A DNA stretch of 6,511 nucleotides from Acidobacteriota bacterium (GCA_016179005.1 JACOSF010000199.1:1-6511), one strand, 5' to 3'; shown: positions 1 through 6,457, counted from the stretch's first letter. The notes: generated by a model not told the origin, from the letters alone. A program made the numbers and translations.

Positions 1-1455
1 CACCGTCTGCTGCTGCACTTGCAGCTCGTGCTTGCCGTCCGGCGACCGACTGTTCTCCAGATCAAACACGAACGGCTTGCTGTGCTTGGCGTAGTCCTCG
101 GGGCCGAGGTCTTTCCGGGCCACGGGGTCGTAAGGCCGCGTGCGCTCACGTGGGTTGTGGATCCACCGCACCAGGTATTCGTAATTGTCTTTCTCACCCA
201 CGCGGCTCAGGTTCGCCGCGAAATGGCTTCCCAATACGTTATTCCCTTCGCCTATGGAGTGGCATGCCAGGCAGCCGCGCGATTCGAACAACTCCTTGCC
301 CTTGCCCGCGTTGCCTGCGGCCTGTTTTGGCAGCGCCGGGCCGGGCACAGCCATCTGCCAAACGAACGCGGCGATGGCGCGAGCTTCTCCCGGCTTGAAG
401 CGGAACTGCGGCATCTTTGTCGCCGGGCGCCATTCGTGGGTCTTTTCCAGCCACATGGGAATCCACTCTTTGTGGATCTTCATGCGGATTTCTTTCAGCG
501 TCGGGCCGACTTTCTTTTCTTCGCGCAGCAGCGAGCGAGCGCGCACCATGAGCTGCTCGACTTGGGCATCCAGGAAACTGGTCTGCACGCGCAGGTTTTC
601 GGCCTTGGCGTAGAGATCCTGCGCCGCCTTGTTGTCCGGCGCCTGGTCGCCCGCCTTGTTCAGCCGCGGAATCTCCAGCTCGTCGTCCTTCTTTTGCTGT
701 TCGAGCTGGCGGACTTTTTGCCGCGCGGAAAGAAGCTGTTCGCCTTCATTGTCGAAGTTTTCGTAGCGGTGGCAGCCGATGCAGCCTTTCTGGCGGAAGA
801 GCTCGCGTCCCTTGTTCAGCACCGGCGCGTGGTAGGTGTACATATCCGACGCATGGCAGGTCTGGCAGCCGGCCTCGGTGTTTTCCTTGTAATAGAGCGG
901 CCACAGCCAGAATTCGTGGCGACCGTGTCCCTTGACCACGCTGTTGGTGGCCCGCCCGTTACCGCCGTGGCACGGCGAGCAGCCGAATTTTTCCGGGTCG
1001 TGGATTTTCAGCAGCTCCGGCTGCGGGTGGCTCGTGAACGGCGCGTCTTTGCTTTTCTCCAGGCCCAGCGACGTTTTGGTCAATTGCAGTGACGGCGGAA
1101 CGAGCTTGGGGTCCATGCCCACGTGACACGACTGGCAGCGGTCCACCAGCCCCGCGTTGTTGACGTTGATCTGCCGCATGGCCACGCTCATCTGCCGCAC
1201 GGCCGTTTGCAGGGTCGCGATCTGTTCGGCGGAAAGTCCTTCCATTTTGTCCTGGATAAAGGTGGCCTGAGCTTTGGCAGCTTCGTCTGCCGCCTTGCGC
1301 ACCTCGGCGCGCTTCAAAGTCAGCGCTGCCTTCTGCTCTTTCAAGCCGTCGAACTCCGCGAGCAGTTGCTCGTAGTTAAGTGATTTTTTCTCTGTCTTGC
1401 CATCCGCCGTCGGCAACTCGACCTTAAATGGCCCCTTCTTGGCTTCCTCAGGTGG
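1..1455 (-). CDS. Multihaem cytochrome c of the bc complex, main haem-bearing part (partial, runs off left edge; upstream part in another frame)
   Basis: This is an uninterrupted minus-strand frame of about 485 codons from about 1455 to the window edge, with no stop. It carries five c-type haem sites: CQSCH (1123-1137), CSPCH (967-981), CQTCH (853-867), CIGCH (769-783) and CLACH (259-273). The first four cluster within about 120 residues. The fifth begins a class-I-like cytochrome c domain (GKELFESRGCLACHSIG). Lys/Glu/Gln/Ala-rich helical, probably coiled-coil stretches precede haem 1 (about 1150-1450) and separate haems 4 and 5 (about 480-770). The protein would act outside the cytoplasmic membrane, taking electrons from the Rieske/cytochrome b core. 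It has no export signal or good ribosome site of its own, and its sequence continues smoothly from the anchored segment at 1448-1801 after a +1 shift, so I read both as one gene. It is probably last in the Rieske-cytochrome b operon. Sure of a multihaem c-type protein; exact partner and total haem number are unknown. Confidence 0.85.
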
Positions 1456-1456
1456 G
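1448..1456 (-). other. Frame interruption (+1 shift) inside the cytochrome c gene
   Basis: On the coding strand the sequence reads TCG CCC ACC TGA GG. The upstream frame stops at TGA, while the frame one base later (CCA CCT GAG GAA) stays open for the rest of the window. Removing one C from the CCC run restores a continuous protein. Candidate explanations are a sequencing or assembly indel in the C-run, a real inactivating mutation, or +1 ribosomal slippage at CCC-A. No internal Shine-Dalgarno sequence like that of prfB is visible upstream. The shift could formally lie anywhere between 1450 and 1623, where both frames are open, but residue style favours the 3' end of that interval. Confidence 0.8.
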
Positions 1457-1801
1457 CGAAAGCGCCGCGATGCGCCGGTTGGCGAACGCCGTCTCCTCGT
1501 CGATCTTCTTGACCTGGGGCGCGGCGGCTTCCGCAGCGTCCTTGGCGGCCTGCGCCAGTTTCTGGTATTCGGCCGAGGACACAATGGCATTCGCGGCTTC
1601 CTTCTGTTTGGCCAGTTCTTTTTTCAAGAACTTCCCGTACACCGCCGCGAATTCCTTCTGATAACCGCGCCAGGGGCGCAGCCCCACGAACTCCTGCCAC
1701 AGCGCCCAAAACAGCGACAGCACCAGCAGCAGCGAGGCCACCAGCAGCGGCCCGCTGTATGATTTCGCGACAATCGGATCGTCGTTGTGGATCTCAGCCA
1801 C
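1448..1801 (-). CDS. N-terminal membrane anchor and coiled coil of the multihaem cytochrome c (ends in a frameshift stop)
   Basis: This segment is 117 codons from a GTG start at 1801 to TGA at 1448-1450. The GTG is chosen because GGAGG (1808-1812) sits six bases upstream; the longer ATG start at 1876 would translate through a palindromic repeat. After a short polar N-terminus there is one hydrophobic helix (residues 17-36, around VASLLLVLSLFWALW). It is followed by a long Ala/Lys/Glu-rich helix (about 45-112) ending FANRRIAALSPT. There is no CXXCH here. The helix would anchor the cytochrome with its C-terminus outside, as haem attachment requires. Moving one base into the next frame at CCC-ACC-TGA gives S-P-P-E-E-A-K-K and an open frame through five haem motifs. 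This is therefore most likely the 5' part of that gene, not a separate protein. It lies 79 bases after the subunit IV stop. Confidence 0.75.
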   Translation of the reverse strand: MAEIHNDDPIVAKSYSGPLLVASLLLVLSLFWALWQEFVGLRPWRGYQKEFAAVYGKFLKKELAKQKEAANAIVSSAEYQKLAQAAKDAAEAAAPQVKKIDEETAFANRRIAALSPT

Positions 1802-1807
1802 CCCAAG

Positions 1808-1812
1808 CCTCC
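1808..1812 (-). promoter_or_regulatory. Ribosome binding site GGAGG for the cytochrome c gene
   Basis: GGAGG on the coding strand is separated by six bases (CTTGGG) from a GTG codon that opens VAEIHNDD. It is the strongest Shine-Dalgarno match near this gene and decides the start in favour of GTG at 1801 over the in-frame upstream ATG at 1876. Confidence 0.7.
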
Positions 1813-1844
1813 AGGGACTCGACACTAGATGCAAACTCGAAAGA

Positions 1845-1871
1845 GGCGCGGGGATAAACCCCGCGCTACAT
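1845..1871 (-). repeat. Palindromic intergenic repeat, copy 1
   Basis: An 8-bp perfect inverted repeat (GCGCGGGG at 1846-1853, CCCCGCGC at 1859-1866) flanks a five-base loop, followed by TACAT on the plus strand. Copy 2 at 3831-3857 matches 26 of 27 bases in the same orientation. It starts 9 bases downstream of the subunit IV stop. As RNA it would form a strong GC hairpin, but no U-run follows, so it looks like a dispersed REP-type element more than a classical intrinsic terminator. Effects on mRNA stability or partial termination are possible but not shown. Confidence 0.8.
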
Positions 1872-1880
1872 CTCAATTCC

Positions 1881-2822
1881 CTAAATGTTGAACCACGGTG
1901 TGACCAGCACGTATTTGATCCGGAACAGCAGCCGGGCTGCCATCTTCGCCGGCAGGCTCAGCATCAAGATCAGCAGCGTGTGCAGCGTGATGATCTGCAG
2001 CAGGGTCATGCGCTGATAAATCTTCCGGCTGAACTCGGTCACCATGCACAGCCGATGCATCAAGTAGCCGGAGACGACGAAGAACAGCCCCACGACCGTC
2101 GCGCCGAAACCCATGGCCACCCAACGGTTCTCGATCCCGAAAATCTCGTGCAGGTTGCGGTTCACGGCGAAGTCCAGCCGGTTGTGGTCCCACGTCTGTG
2201 TCGGCCAGAACCACATCCACCCCGGCCCGCGGATGAACGTGCCGATCACGATCATCACGCACCACAGCGCGAGGAAGCCGATGAGGAAGGTCCAAATGGA
2301 GAACTTGCGCTGCTTGTAGGTGTAGTAGCCGTTCCCCAGCGGGTTCGCGTCGATGTACGGTATGGCCATCAAGCCGATGATAATCAGCGTGGGCATCACG
2401 ACACCGGCGATCCACGGGTCGAAGTACACGAGCATTTCCTGCAACCCGAGGAAGTACCACGGCGCCTTCGACGGATTCATCGTCAGGTTCGGATTGGCCG
2501 GCTCTTCCAGCGGCGCGTTCAGCGTGATGGACCACACCATCAGCAGAACTGTCAGAATCACTGCGGCAAGGAATTCGATGCGCATCAGGTACGGCCAGAC
2601 GTGCAACTCGCGCTCCCAGCCGGTCTTGAACGGGTAAGGCTTGCGGTGGTGGGTCTTGGCCATGGCCGGATCGGTTTCGAGCTGCGCGATCAGCCGATCG
2701 TGCTTGAAGGCTTCGCGAAAGCCGTACCAGGTGTAGAAGGGCACAAGAAAGAGCAACGCCACGATGGGGACGTTGTCGGGCACGGAAACAATCTGCCAGA
2801 GCTGGTGCCAGTCACCCCACAT
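1881..2822 (-). CDS. Cytochrome b C-terminal half (enlarged subunit IV-like) of a bc-type complex
   Basis: This 313-residue membrane protein forms the quinol-oxidation (Qo) side of the split cytochrome b together with the gene immediately upstream. Diagnostic is NPSKAPWYFLGLQEML (residues 116-131), which aligns with the Qo PEWY loop. Here PEWY is APWY (120-123), so the usual Glu is absent. The predicted helices are about 17-34, 82-100, 138-156, 177-198, 237-256 and 273-292. Cyanobacterial subunit IV has about 160 residues and three helices, so this protein has an extra N-terminal helix and a C-terminal extension of about two helices. The aromatic stretch GPGWMWFWPTQTW (199-211) lies in the loop before the extension. 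No CXXCH is present. ATG at 2822 follows the cytochrome b stop by 9 bases, with an AGGGG Shine-Dalgarno overlapping that stop. The family is clear; the extra helices have no assigned role. Confidence 0.9.
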   Translation of the reverse strand: MWGDWHQLWQIVSVPDNVPIVALLFLVPFYTWYGFREAFKHDRLIAQLETDPAMAKTHHRKPYPFKTGWERELHVWPYLMRIEFLAAVILTVLLMVWSITLNAPLEEPANPNLTMNPSKAPWYFLGLQEMLVYFDPWIAGVVMPTLIIIGLMAIPYIDANPLGNGYYTYKQRKFSIWTFLIGFLALWCVMIVIGTFIRGPGWMWFWPTQTWDHNRLDFAVNRNLHEIFGIENRWVAMGFGATVVGLFFVVSGYLMHRLCMVTEFSRKIYQRMTLLQIITLHTLLILMLSLPAKMAARLLFRIKYVLVTPWFNI

Positions 2823-2831
2823 AAGGTTCCC

Positions 2832-3791
2832 CTACCTCGTGCCGCTCGGTCTTAGGATGACCGGACGCGGCCCTTTCTTTTCTTCCTTCATTTCCGACTC
2901 GAGCATAACCGGCGCGGGGCCGGATATGCCGCCGTCCTTGCGCACGCGCCAGAAATGCACACCCATAAACACCGAAGCAATCAGCGGGATGGCGATGCAG
3001 TGCCAGATGTAGGCACGTAAGAGCGCGTTGGCGTCCACGATGGAGCCGCCGAGCAGCGCGAAGCGGACGTCGTTGAACGCGGTCATGCCGAGCTGCGCGC
3101 CGAACGGCCCTTCATGCCCGAGCAGCGGCGTGGCCCGCGCCATGTTGGTGCCCACGGTGACCGCCCAGAAGCCGAGCTGGTCGTCAGGCAGCAGGTAACC
3201 GGTGAACGAGAGCAGCAAGGTCAGCACCATCAGAATTACGCCTACGCACCAGTTGAATTCTCGCGGCCGCTTGTAGGAGCCCGTCAGGAACACGCGCAGC
3301 ATGTGCAGCCACACGGCGATGATCATGAGGTGCGCGCCCCAGCGGTGCATGTTCCTTAGCAACTGGCCGAAGGGCACGTCGTGGTGCAAATACAAAATGT
3401 CCCGGTAGGCCTGGCCCTTGGTGGGGTGGTAGTAGAACATCAGCAGAACGCCGGTGATGGTGAGCACCAGGAACAGGTAGAAGCTCATCCCGCCCATGCC
3501 CCAGGTATAGCTGTAGCGCACGGCGTCGCGGTTGATCTTGGCGGGGTGCAAATGGAAGAAGACGTTGGTGAGCACACTAAGCGCGCGACTGCGTGGCGTT
3601 TCGTCACGTTTTACGCGGAAAATCGAGCGGAAAAGCTGTGTCTTCTCGGGTTCCTTCAGCGCCGCGAGCTCTTCCTTGCCCTTTTCGACGAGGACGCCTT
3701 TCAGCCCGGCAAGGTCCCCCTTCACGGTTTCTTTCACCGTGCCGAGCAGGCCCGTGGGCTTCCCCGCCCCTTTGTCGTTCTCTTCCGGCAT
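2832..3791 (-). CDS. Cytochrome b N-terminal half (b6-like) of a bc-type complex
   Basis: This 319-residue membrane protein carries the two b haems of a quinol:cytochrome c oxidoreductase. The haem ligands are H149 and H163 (14 apart, in MHRW and WLHMLRVF) and H264 and H279 (15 apart, in RAYIWHC and GVHFWRVRK). The 15-residue second spacing is the b6 type. Four helices are predicted, about 103-121, 148-169, 181-201 and 262-281. It ends with the b6-like RKDGGISGP stretch and a charged tail. The Cys that binds the extra haem ci in b6 (C35 of the b6f protein) aligns with G98, so covalent haem ci is not expected. An N-terminal extension of about 60 residues is charged and helical (around 15-50), longer than in b6. 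ATG at 3791 has AGGGGG (3798-3803) six bases upstream. The gene lies between Rieske and subunit IV in one operon. Confidence 0.93.
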   Translation of the reverse strand: MPEENDKGAGKPTGLLGTVKETVKGDLAGLKGVLVEKGKEELAALKEPEKTQLFRSIFRVKRDETPRSRALSVLTNVFFHLHPAKINRDAVRYSYTWGMGGMSFYLFLVLTITGVLLMFYYHPTKGQAYRDILYLHHDVPFGQLLRNMHRWGAHLMIIAVWLHMLRVFLTGSYKRPREFNWCVGVILMVLTLLLSFTGYLLPDDQLGFWAVTVGTNMARATPLLGHEGPFGAQLGMTAFNDVRFALLGGSIVDANALLRAYIWHCIAIPLIASVFMGVHFWRVRKDGGISGPAPVMLESEMKEEKKGPRPVILRPSGTR

Positions 3792-3830
3792 TCCGTGCCC
3801 CCTGAATCAAGGAAAGAACTTCTGCCAGCC

Positions 3831-3857
3831 GGCGCGGGGGTAAACCCCGCGCTACAT
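3831..3857 (-). repeat. Palindromic intergenic repeat, copy 2
   Basis: The arms GCGCGGGG (3832-3839) and CCCCGCGC (3845-3852) surround a five-base loop, with TACAT after the second arm on the plus strand. It differs from copy 1 (1845-1871) at one loop base (G for A). It abuts the Rieske stop codon (3857-3859), sharing one base with it, and fills much of the 65-bp gap before cytochrome b. No U-tract follows on the coding strand. This copy, like the other, is immediately 3' of a gene and in the same orientation. Confidence 0.8.
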
Positions 3858-4450
3858 CACACAACTAGGTACGCGCGTGCGTCGTCAAATTCGCTGCGCC
3901 CGGTGGTTGGGTCCTGCACAAAAAGCTTTCCGGTGTCCACGATGATCTGGCCCGTGGCATCGATGCTGACCTGCGCCCGGTCCATGGGACGCGGCGCCGG
4001 GCCTTCGAAGTTTACGCCTTCGCTGTCGTACCCGCTCCCGTGGCACGGACACTTGAACTTGTTTTCACTCTGCTTCCAGTCCGGCGTGCACCCCAGGTGC
4101 GTGCAACGCGCGTAAATCACGAACAGCCGCCCCGGGTCCCGCACCACCCAGATGCGGTAGTCCTTCTGAAACTTCGTGTCCACGCCGATGTTGAAGTCGG
4201 AAGGGTAGCCGACCGAAAAAATGGTGCTGGGCTCAAAAAGCGCTCGCGGGAAAAAGAAGCGAAGGAACATCAGCAGGTTGACACCCAGATAACCCCAGAT
4301 GCAGGCCCAGATCAGGCGGCGTCGCGCGACGCTGACGTCGCTTCCGGGTGCTTCGGTGGTGGGTTTGGCTTCCGGTTTTTTCGGTGCCGCGGCTGCTGCG
4401 GCAGGCGCGGCCTTAGACTCAACGGGTTTGCTGTCGTGGGCTTCGGCCAT
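3857..4450 (-). CDS. Rieske [2Fe-2S] protein of a bc-type quinol oxidoreductase
   Basis: This 197-residue protein accepts one electron from quinol at the Qo site and passes it to cytochrome c. Rieske box 1 is CTHLGC (116-121) and box 2 is CPCHGSGY (134-141). By family analogy C116, H118, C134 and H137 bind the cluster, and C121 and C136 form the disulfide. S139 and Y141, which raise the cluster potential in known Rieske proteins, are both present. One membrane anchor lies at about 46-66, preceded by RRR (43-45), which fits Tat-dependent insertion. The first 38 residues are unusually Ala/Pro/Lys-rich and likely disordered. It is the first gene of the operon (Rieske, cytochrome b, subunit IV, multihaem c). 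The start is ATG 4450, without a strong Shine-Dalgarno, about 58 bases after the predicted transcription start. The family call is certain; the gene name (petC/qcrA type) is left open. Confidence 0.95.
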   Translation of the reverse strand: MAEAHDSKPVESKAAPAAAAAAPKKPEAKPTTEAPGSDVSVARRRLIWACIWGYLGVNLLMFLRFFFPRALFEPSTIFSVGYPSDFNIGVDTKFQKDYRIWVVRDPGRLFVIYARCTHLGCTPDWKQSENKFKCPCHGSGYDSEGVNFEGPAPRPMDRAQVSIDATGQIIVDTGKLFVQDPTTGRSEFDDARAYLVV

Positions 4451-4515
4451 AGGTTCGCTTATAGGGCGCTCGCAACCTCATATGAAGTTTCGGATAAGGC
4501 CAAGGTAGAAATACT

Positions 4516-4544
4516 TTTATACGCTGGCCCGCGAGAAGTGTCAA
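4516..4544 (-). promoter_or_regulatory. Sigma-70 type promoter of the bc-complex operon
   Basis: On the minus strand TTGACA (4539-4544) is followed after exactly 17 bases by TATAAA (4516-4521). This matches the -35 consensus perfectly and the -10 at five of six positions. Transcription would start near 4509, giving a leader of about 58 bases before the Rieske ATG. It lies in the 140-bp gap between hemH and the Rieske gene, the only sizeable gap between the two gene blocks. No obvious operator palindrome was found beside it. Confidence 0.75.
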
Positions 4545-4590
4545 GCCAAGTTAGAATCATTCCAAACGGATTGAAGAGGAATCACTCCGC

Positions 4591-5580
4591 TTATCGCGCA
4601 AGGCCGCACGCGCCCAGCACCAAATCGGCCAGCGCGGCGATGAACAGTGGCGAGTCGTTCAAGGAAGGCACCATCTCGAACTGCTCGATGCCCAGGTGTC
4701 CAGCCTCCGCCCGCGCTTCGATGTTGATTTCGTGAAGGGTTTCGATGTGCTCGGTGACAAACGCCACCGGGCAGACCAGCAAGTGCCGGTGCCCATTCTC
4801 GGCGCACGTCTTCAGCGTATCCAGCAGCGATGGTTCCAGCCACCGCTCGCGTCCCACCTTGCTCTGATAGCACAGGATTTGCCGGTTGGCCCACTTCCCC
4901 GCCGCCATCACCAGCCGCACGGTTTCCTCCACGTGCTTCTGGTAGGGGTCGCCGCGCTGAATGAAGCTCACCGGCAGCCCGTGCGCGCTGAAGAGTATGG
5001 TGGCCTTCTCCTGGGCGTCAAAACGCGAAAGGCTCAAGGAGATTCTTTCCACCAGCGCTGCGATGTACTGGGGGTGGCTGAAGAAGTGTTCCACCAGGCG
5101 GACCGGGCGCGCGTCCAGCTGGAAACAGCGCTTCCATTCGTTCAGGCTGCTGCCGGTTGTGGCGAACGAGTACTGCGGGTAAAGCGGCAGCAGCACGAGT
5201 TCGTCGTACGGGAATTCACGCAGTTGTGCAATGGCTTCATGCGTGAAGGGGTGCCAGTAGCGCATGGCGGTGACCACGCGCACGTCTGCGTGCGGCGCAA
5301 GCGCGCGTTCCAGTGCTCGCGCCTGCTGCGCCGTGAGCAGCCCGATAGGCGAGCGCCCGCCGATTTCCTCGTAGGCGTGGCGCACATGGTCCATGCGCCG
5401 CCACACAATGAAACGGGCGAGCGGCTTGCGCAGCAGCCAGCCGAGCGGCAATTGAATAATGTCCGGATCGCAAAATAAATTGTAGAGGAAAGGCCCTACG
5501 GCCTCGAGCGAGTCGGGCCCGCCGAGTTGAAAAAACACCACGCCGATTTTCTTCAGGGAGCTCATGCGGGGCGTGGTCAC
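4591..5580 (-). CDS. hemH: Ferrochelatase (haem synthase)
   Basis: This 329-residue soluble enzyme inserts Fe2+ into the porphyrin in the last steps of haem synthesis. The usual bacterial length is about 310-340. The N-terminal fold has VVFFQLGGPDS (14-24). The conserved LPLYPQYSFATTGSS lies at 131-145. Catalytic His is H200 in FSAHGLP, and catalytic Glu is E280 in VTEHIETLHEI. YQSKVGRERWLEP (238-250) is the typical family stretch. There is no C-terminal four-Cys [2Fe-2S] motif. The GTG start at 5580 overlaps the stop of the upstream CcmD-like gene (GTGA), suggesting translational coupling. ATG at 5565 is an alternative five codons later, without a better ribosome site. Whether it uses protoporphyrin or coproporphyrin cannot be told securely from the sequence. 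Its place in a ccm operon ties haem supply to cytochrome c assembly. Confidence 0.94.
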   Translation of the reverse strand: MTTPRMSSLKKIGVVFFQLGGPDSLEAVGPFLYNLFCDPDIIQLPLGWLLRKPLARFIVWRRMDHVRHAYEEIGGRSPIGLLTAQQARALERALAPHADVRVVTAMRYWHPFTHEAIAQLREFPYDELVLLPLYPQYSFATTGSSLNEWKRCFQLDARPVRLVEHFFSHPQYIAALVERISLSLSRFDAQEKATILFSAHGLPVSFIQRGDPYQKHVEETVRLVMAAGKWANRQILCYQSKVGRERWLEPSLLDTLKTCAENGHRHLLVCPVAFVTEHIETLHEINIEARAEAGHLGIEQFEMVPSLNDSPLFIAALADLVLGACGLAR

Positions 5581-5747
5581 TGTCCCGCAAAATCGTCCGG
5601 GACGCTAGAACCGCGCTTGAGCAGCGCCTTCAGCCGCTCGATTTCCTGCTGGAGCTTTGCCACGCGCGCGCCCACGGTGAGGTGATACACAAAGAGGATT
5701 CCCCACACCAGAATGTACGCCGCGAACAGGCTCTCGAAATTTTTCAT
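5577..5747 (-). CDS. ccmD: CcmD-like small membrane protein (56 aa)
   Basis: This is a 56-residue frame beginning MKNFESLFAAYILVWGILFV. It has one membrane helix (about 8-26) followed by a charged amphipathic helix (about 28-45, VAKLQQEIERLKALLKR) and a short polar tail. This is the plan of CcmD, the small protein that in known System I cytochrome c maturation helps release haem-loaded CcmE from CcmC and the CcmAB transporter. It lies directly after ccmC, as in classical ccm operons. Its ATG overlaps the ccmC stop (ATGA, 5744-5747), and its TGA overlaps the hemH GTG (GTGA, 5577-5580). CcmD proteins are poorly conserved in sequence, so the name rests on size, topology and position. Confidence 0.8.
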   Translation of the reverse strand: MKNFESLFAAYILVWGILFVYHLTVGARVAKLQQEIERLKALLKRGSSVPDDFAGQ

Positions 5748-6457
5748 CTCGTCGTCCTTTCCTGGGCTTTGCTGGCCAGCTCCTCGGCCGCGTGGGCCAG
5801 TTCTTCCACCTCATGCCGCATTCTTTCCAGCCGGTACCGCTGCCGCACCATCAGGATCATCACGCCGAGCAGCGCCCCCCAGCAGGTCAGTAGCACCCAG
5901 CGCATCGTCGGGTCCAGCGAGCCGCCGCCGCCGATCACCGGCTGGGGATGCTGCGTCCGCCACAGCCAGATGGAGAAATAGACCAGCGGCACATCCAAAA
6001 ACGCGAAGATGCCGAACGCGGCGCTGATGCGCGCGCGCTTCTCCGTGTCCGGCAGGAGCGTGCGCAGCAGCAGGTAGCTGACGTACATCAGCCACAGCAC
6101 AAACGTGGAGGTGAGCCGCGCGTCCCATGTCCACCAGATGCCCCACACCGGCTTGGCCCAAATGGGCCCGGTCACCAGCACCACCGTGCAGAAGGCCAGG
6201 CCCACCTCCGCCACGGACACGGCGATCCAGTCCCACTTCATGTTCCGCCGCGTCAGATAGGCGATGTTGGAGATGAACACGACGAAAAACGCGGTGAAGG
6301 CCGTCCACGCGCTGGGCACGTGAAAATAGAAAATTCGCTGGATCTCATGCATGGTGCGCTCTTCGGGCGCGATGAACAGCGCTGCGTAGCCTGCTATCCC
6401 CACCAGCACCGCCACAGCCAGCGTGGCCAGCCAATTCGTTTTGCCGGATGAATTCAT
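5744..6457 (-). CDS. ccmC: CcmC, haem handling protein of cytochrome c maturation
   Basis: This 237-residue membrane protein of the haem handling family hands haem to CcmE at the outer face of the cytoplasmic membrane. The tryptophan-rich haem-binding motif WGIWWTWDARLTS spans 105-117. The two external axial His are H46 (FYFHVPSAW) and H170 (RTQHPQP), at the expected places before TM2 and before the last helix. Six helices are predicted, about 10-29, 48-67, 78-97, 117-134, 145-165 and 187-205. The cytoplasmic C-terminus (206-237) is a highly charged helix rich in Arg and Glu. The ATG at 6457 has AGGA five bases upstream and follows the preceding ccmB-like stop by one base. Length and motif fit CcmC, not the much longer CcmF. 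Confidence 0.95.
   Translation of the reverse strand: MNSSGKTNWLATLAVAVLVGIAGYAALFIAPEERTMHEIQRIFYFHVPSAWTAFTAFFVVFISNIAYLTRRNMKWDWIAVSVAEVGLAFCTVVLVTGPIWAKPVWGIWWTWDARLTSTFVLWLMYVSYLLLRTLLPDTEKRARISAAFGIFAFLDVPLVYFSIWLWRTQHPQPVIGGGGSLDPTMRWVLLTCWGALLGVMILMVRQRYRLERMRHEVEELAHAAEELASKAQERTTR

Noticed and set aside
19..1092. Long plus-strand open frame of 357 codons
   Set aside because: It is the exact antisense of the multihaem cytochrome c frame; its long openness follows from the GC-rich codon use there. It has no recognisable domain, while the minus frame has five CXXCH motifs.
1845..1871. Intrinsic terminator between subunit IV and cytochrome c
   Set aside because: The hairpin is strong but no U-tract follows on the coding strand, and a near-identical copy lies inside the same operon, so a dispersed repeat explains it better.
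1802..1876. Upstream ATG extension of the cytochrome c N-terminal segment
   Set aside because: It would translate the palindromic repeat and lacks a suitable ribosome site, whereas GTG at 1801 has GGAGG at ideal spacing.
1785..2855. Long plus-strand open frame of 356 codons
   Set aside because: It is antisense to the subunit IV-like gene, His/Gln/Arg-rich with no membrane or enzyme motif, and crosses the repeat and two gene boundaries.
4545..4590. Possible terminator after hemH
   Set aside because: Only a 5-bp ATTCC/GGAAT pairing with a 14-base loop and no U-run could be found; too weak to report.
4696..5478. Plus-strand open frame opposite hemH
   Set aside because: It is a shadow of ferrochelatase with low-complexity composition and no motif; the minus strand carries all catalytic residues.
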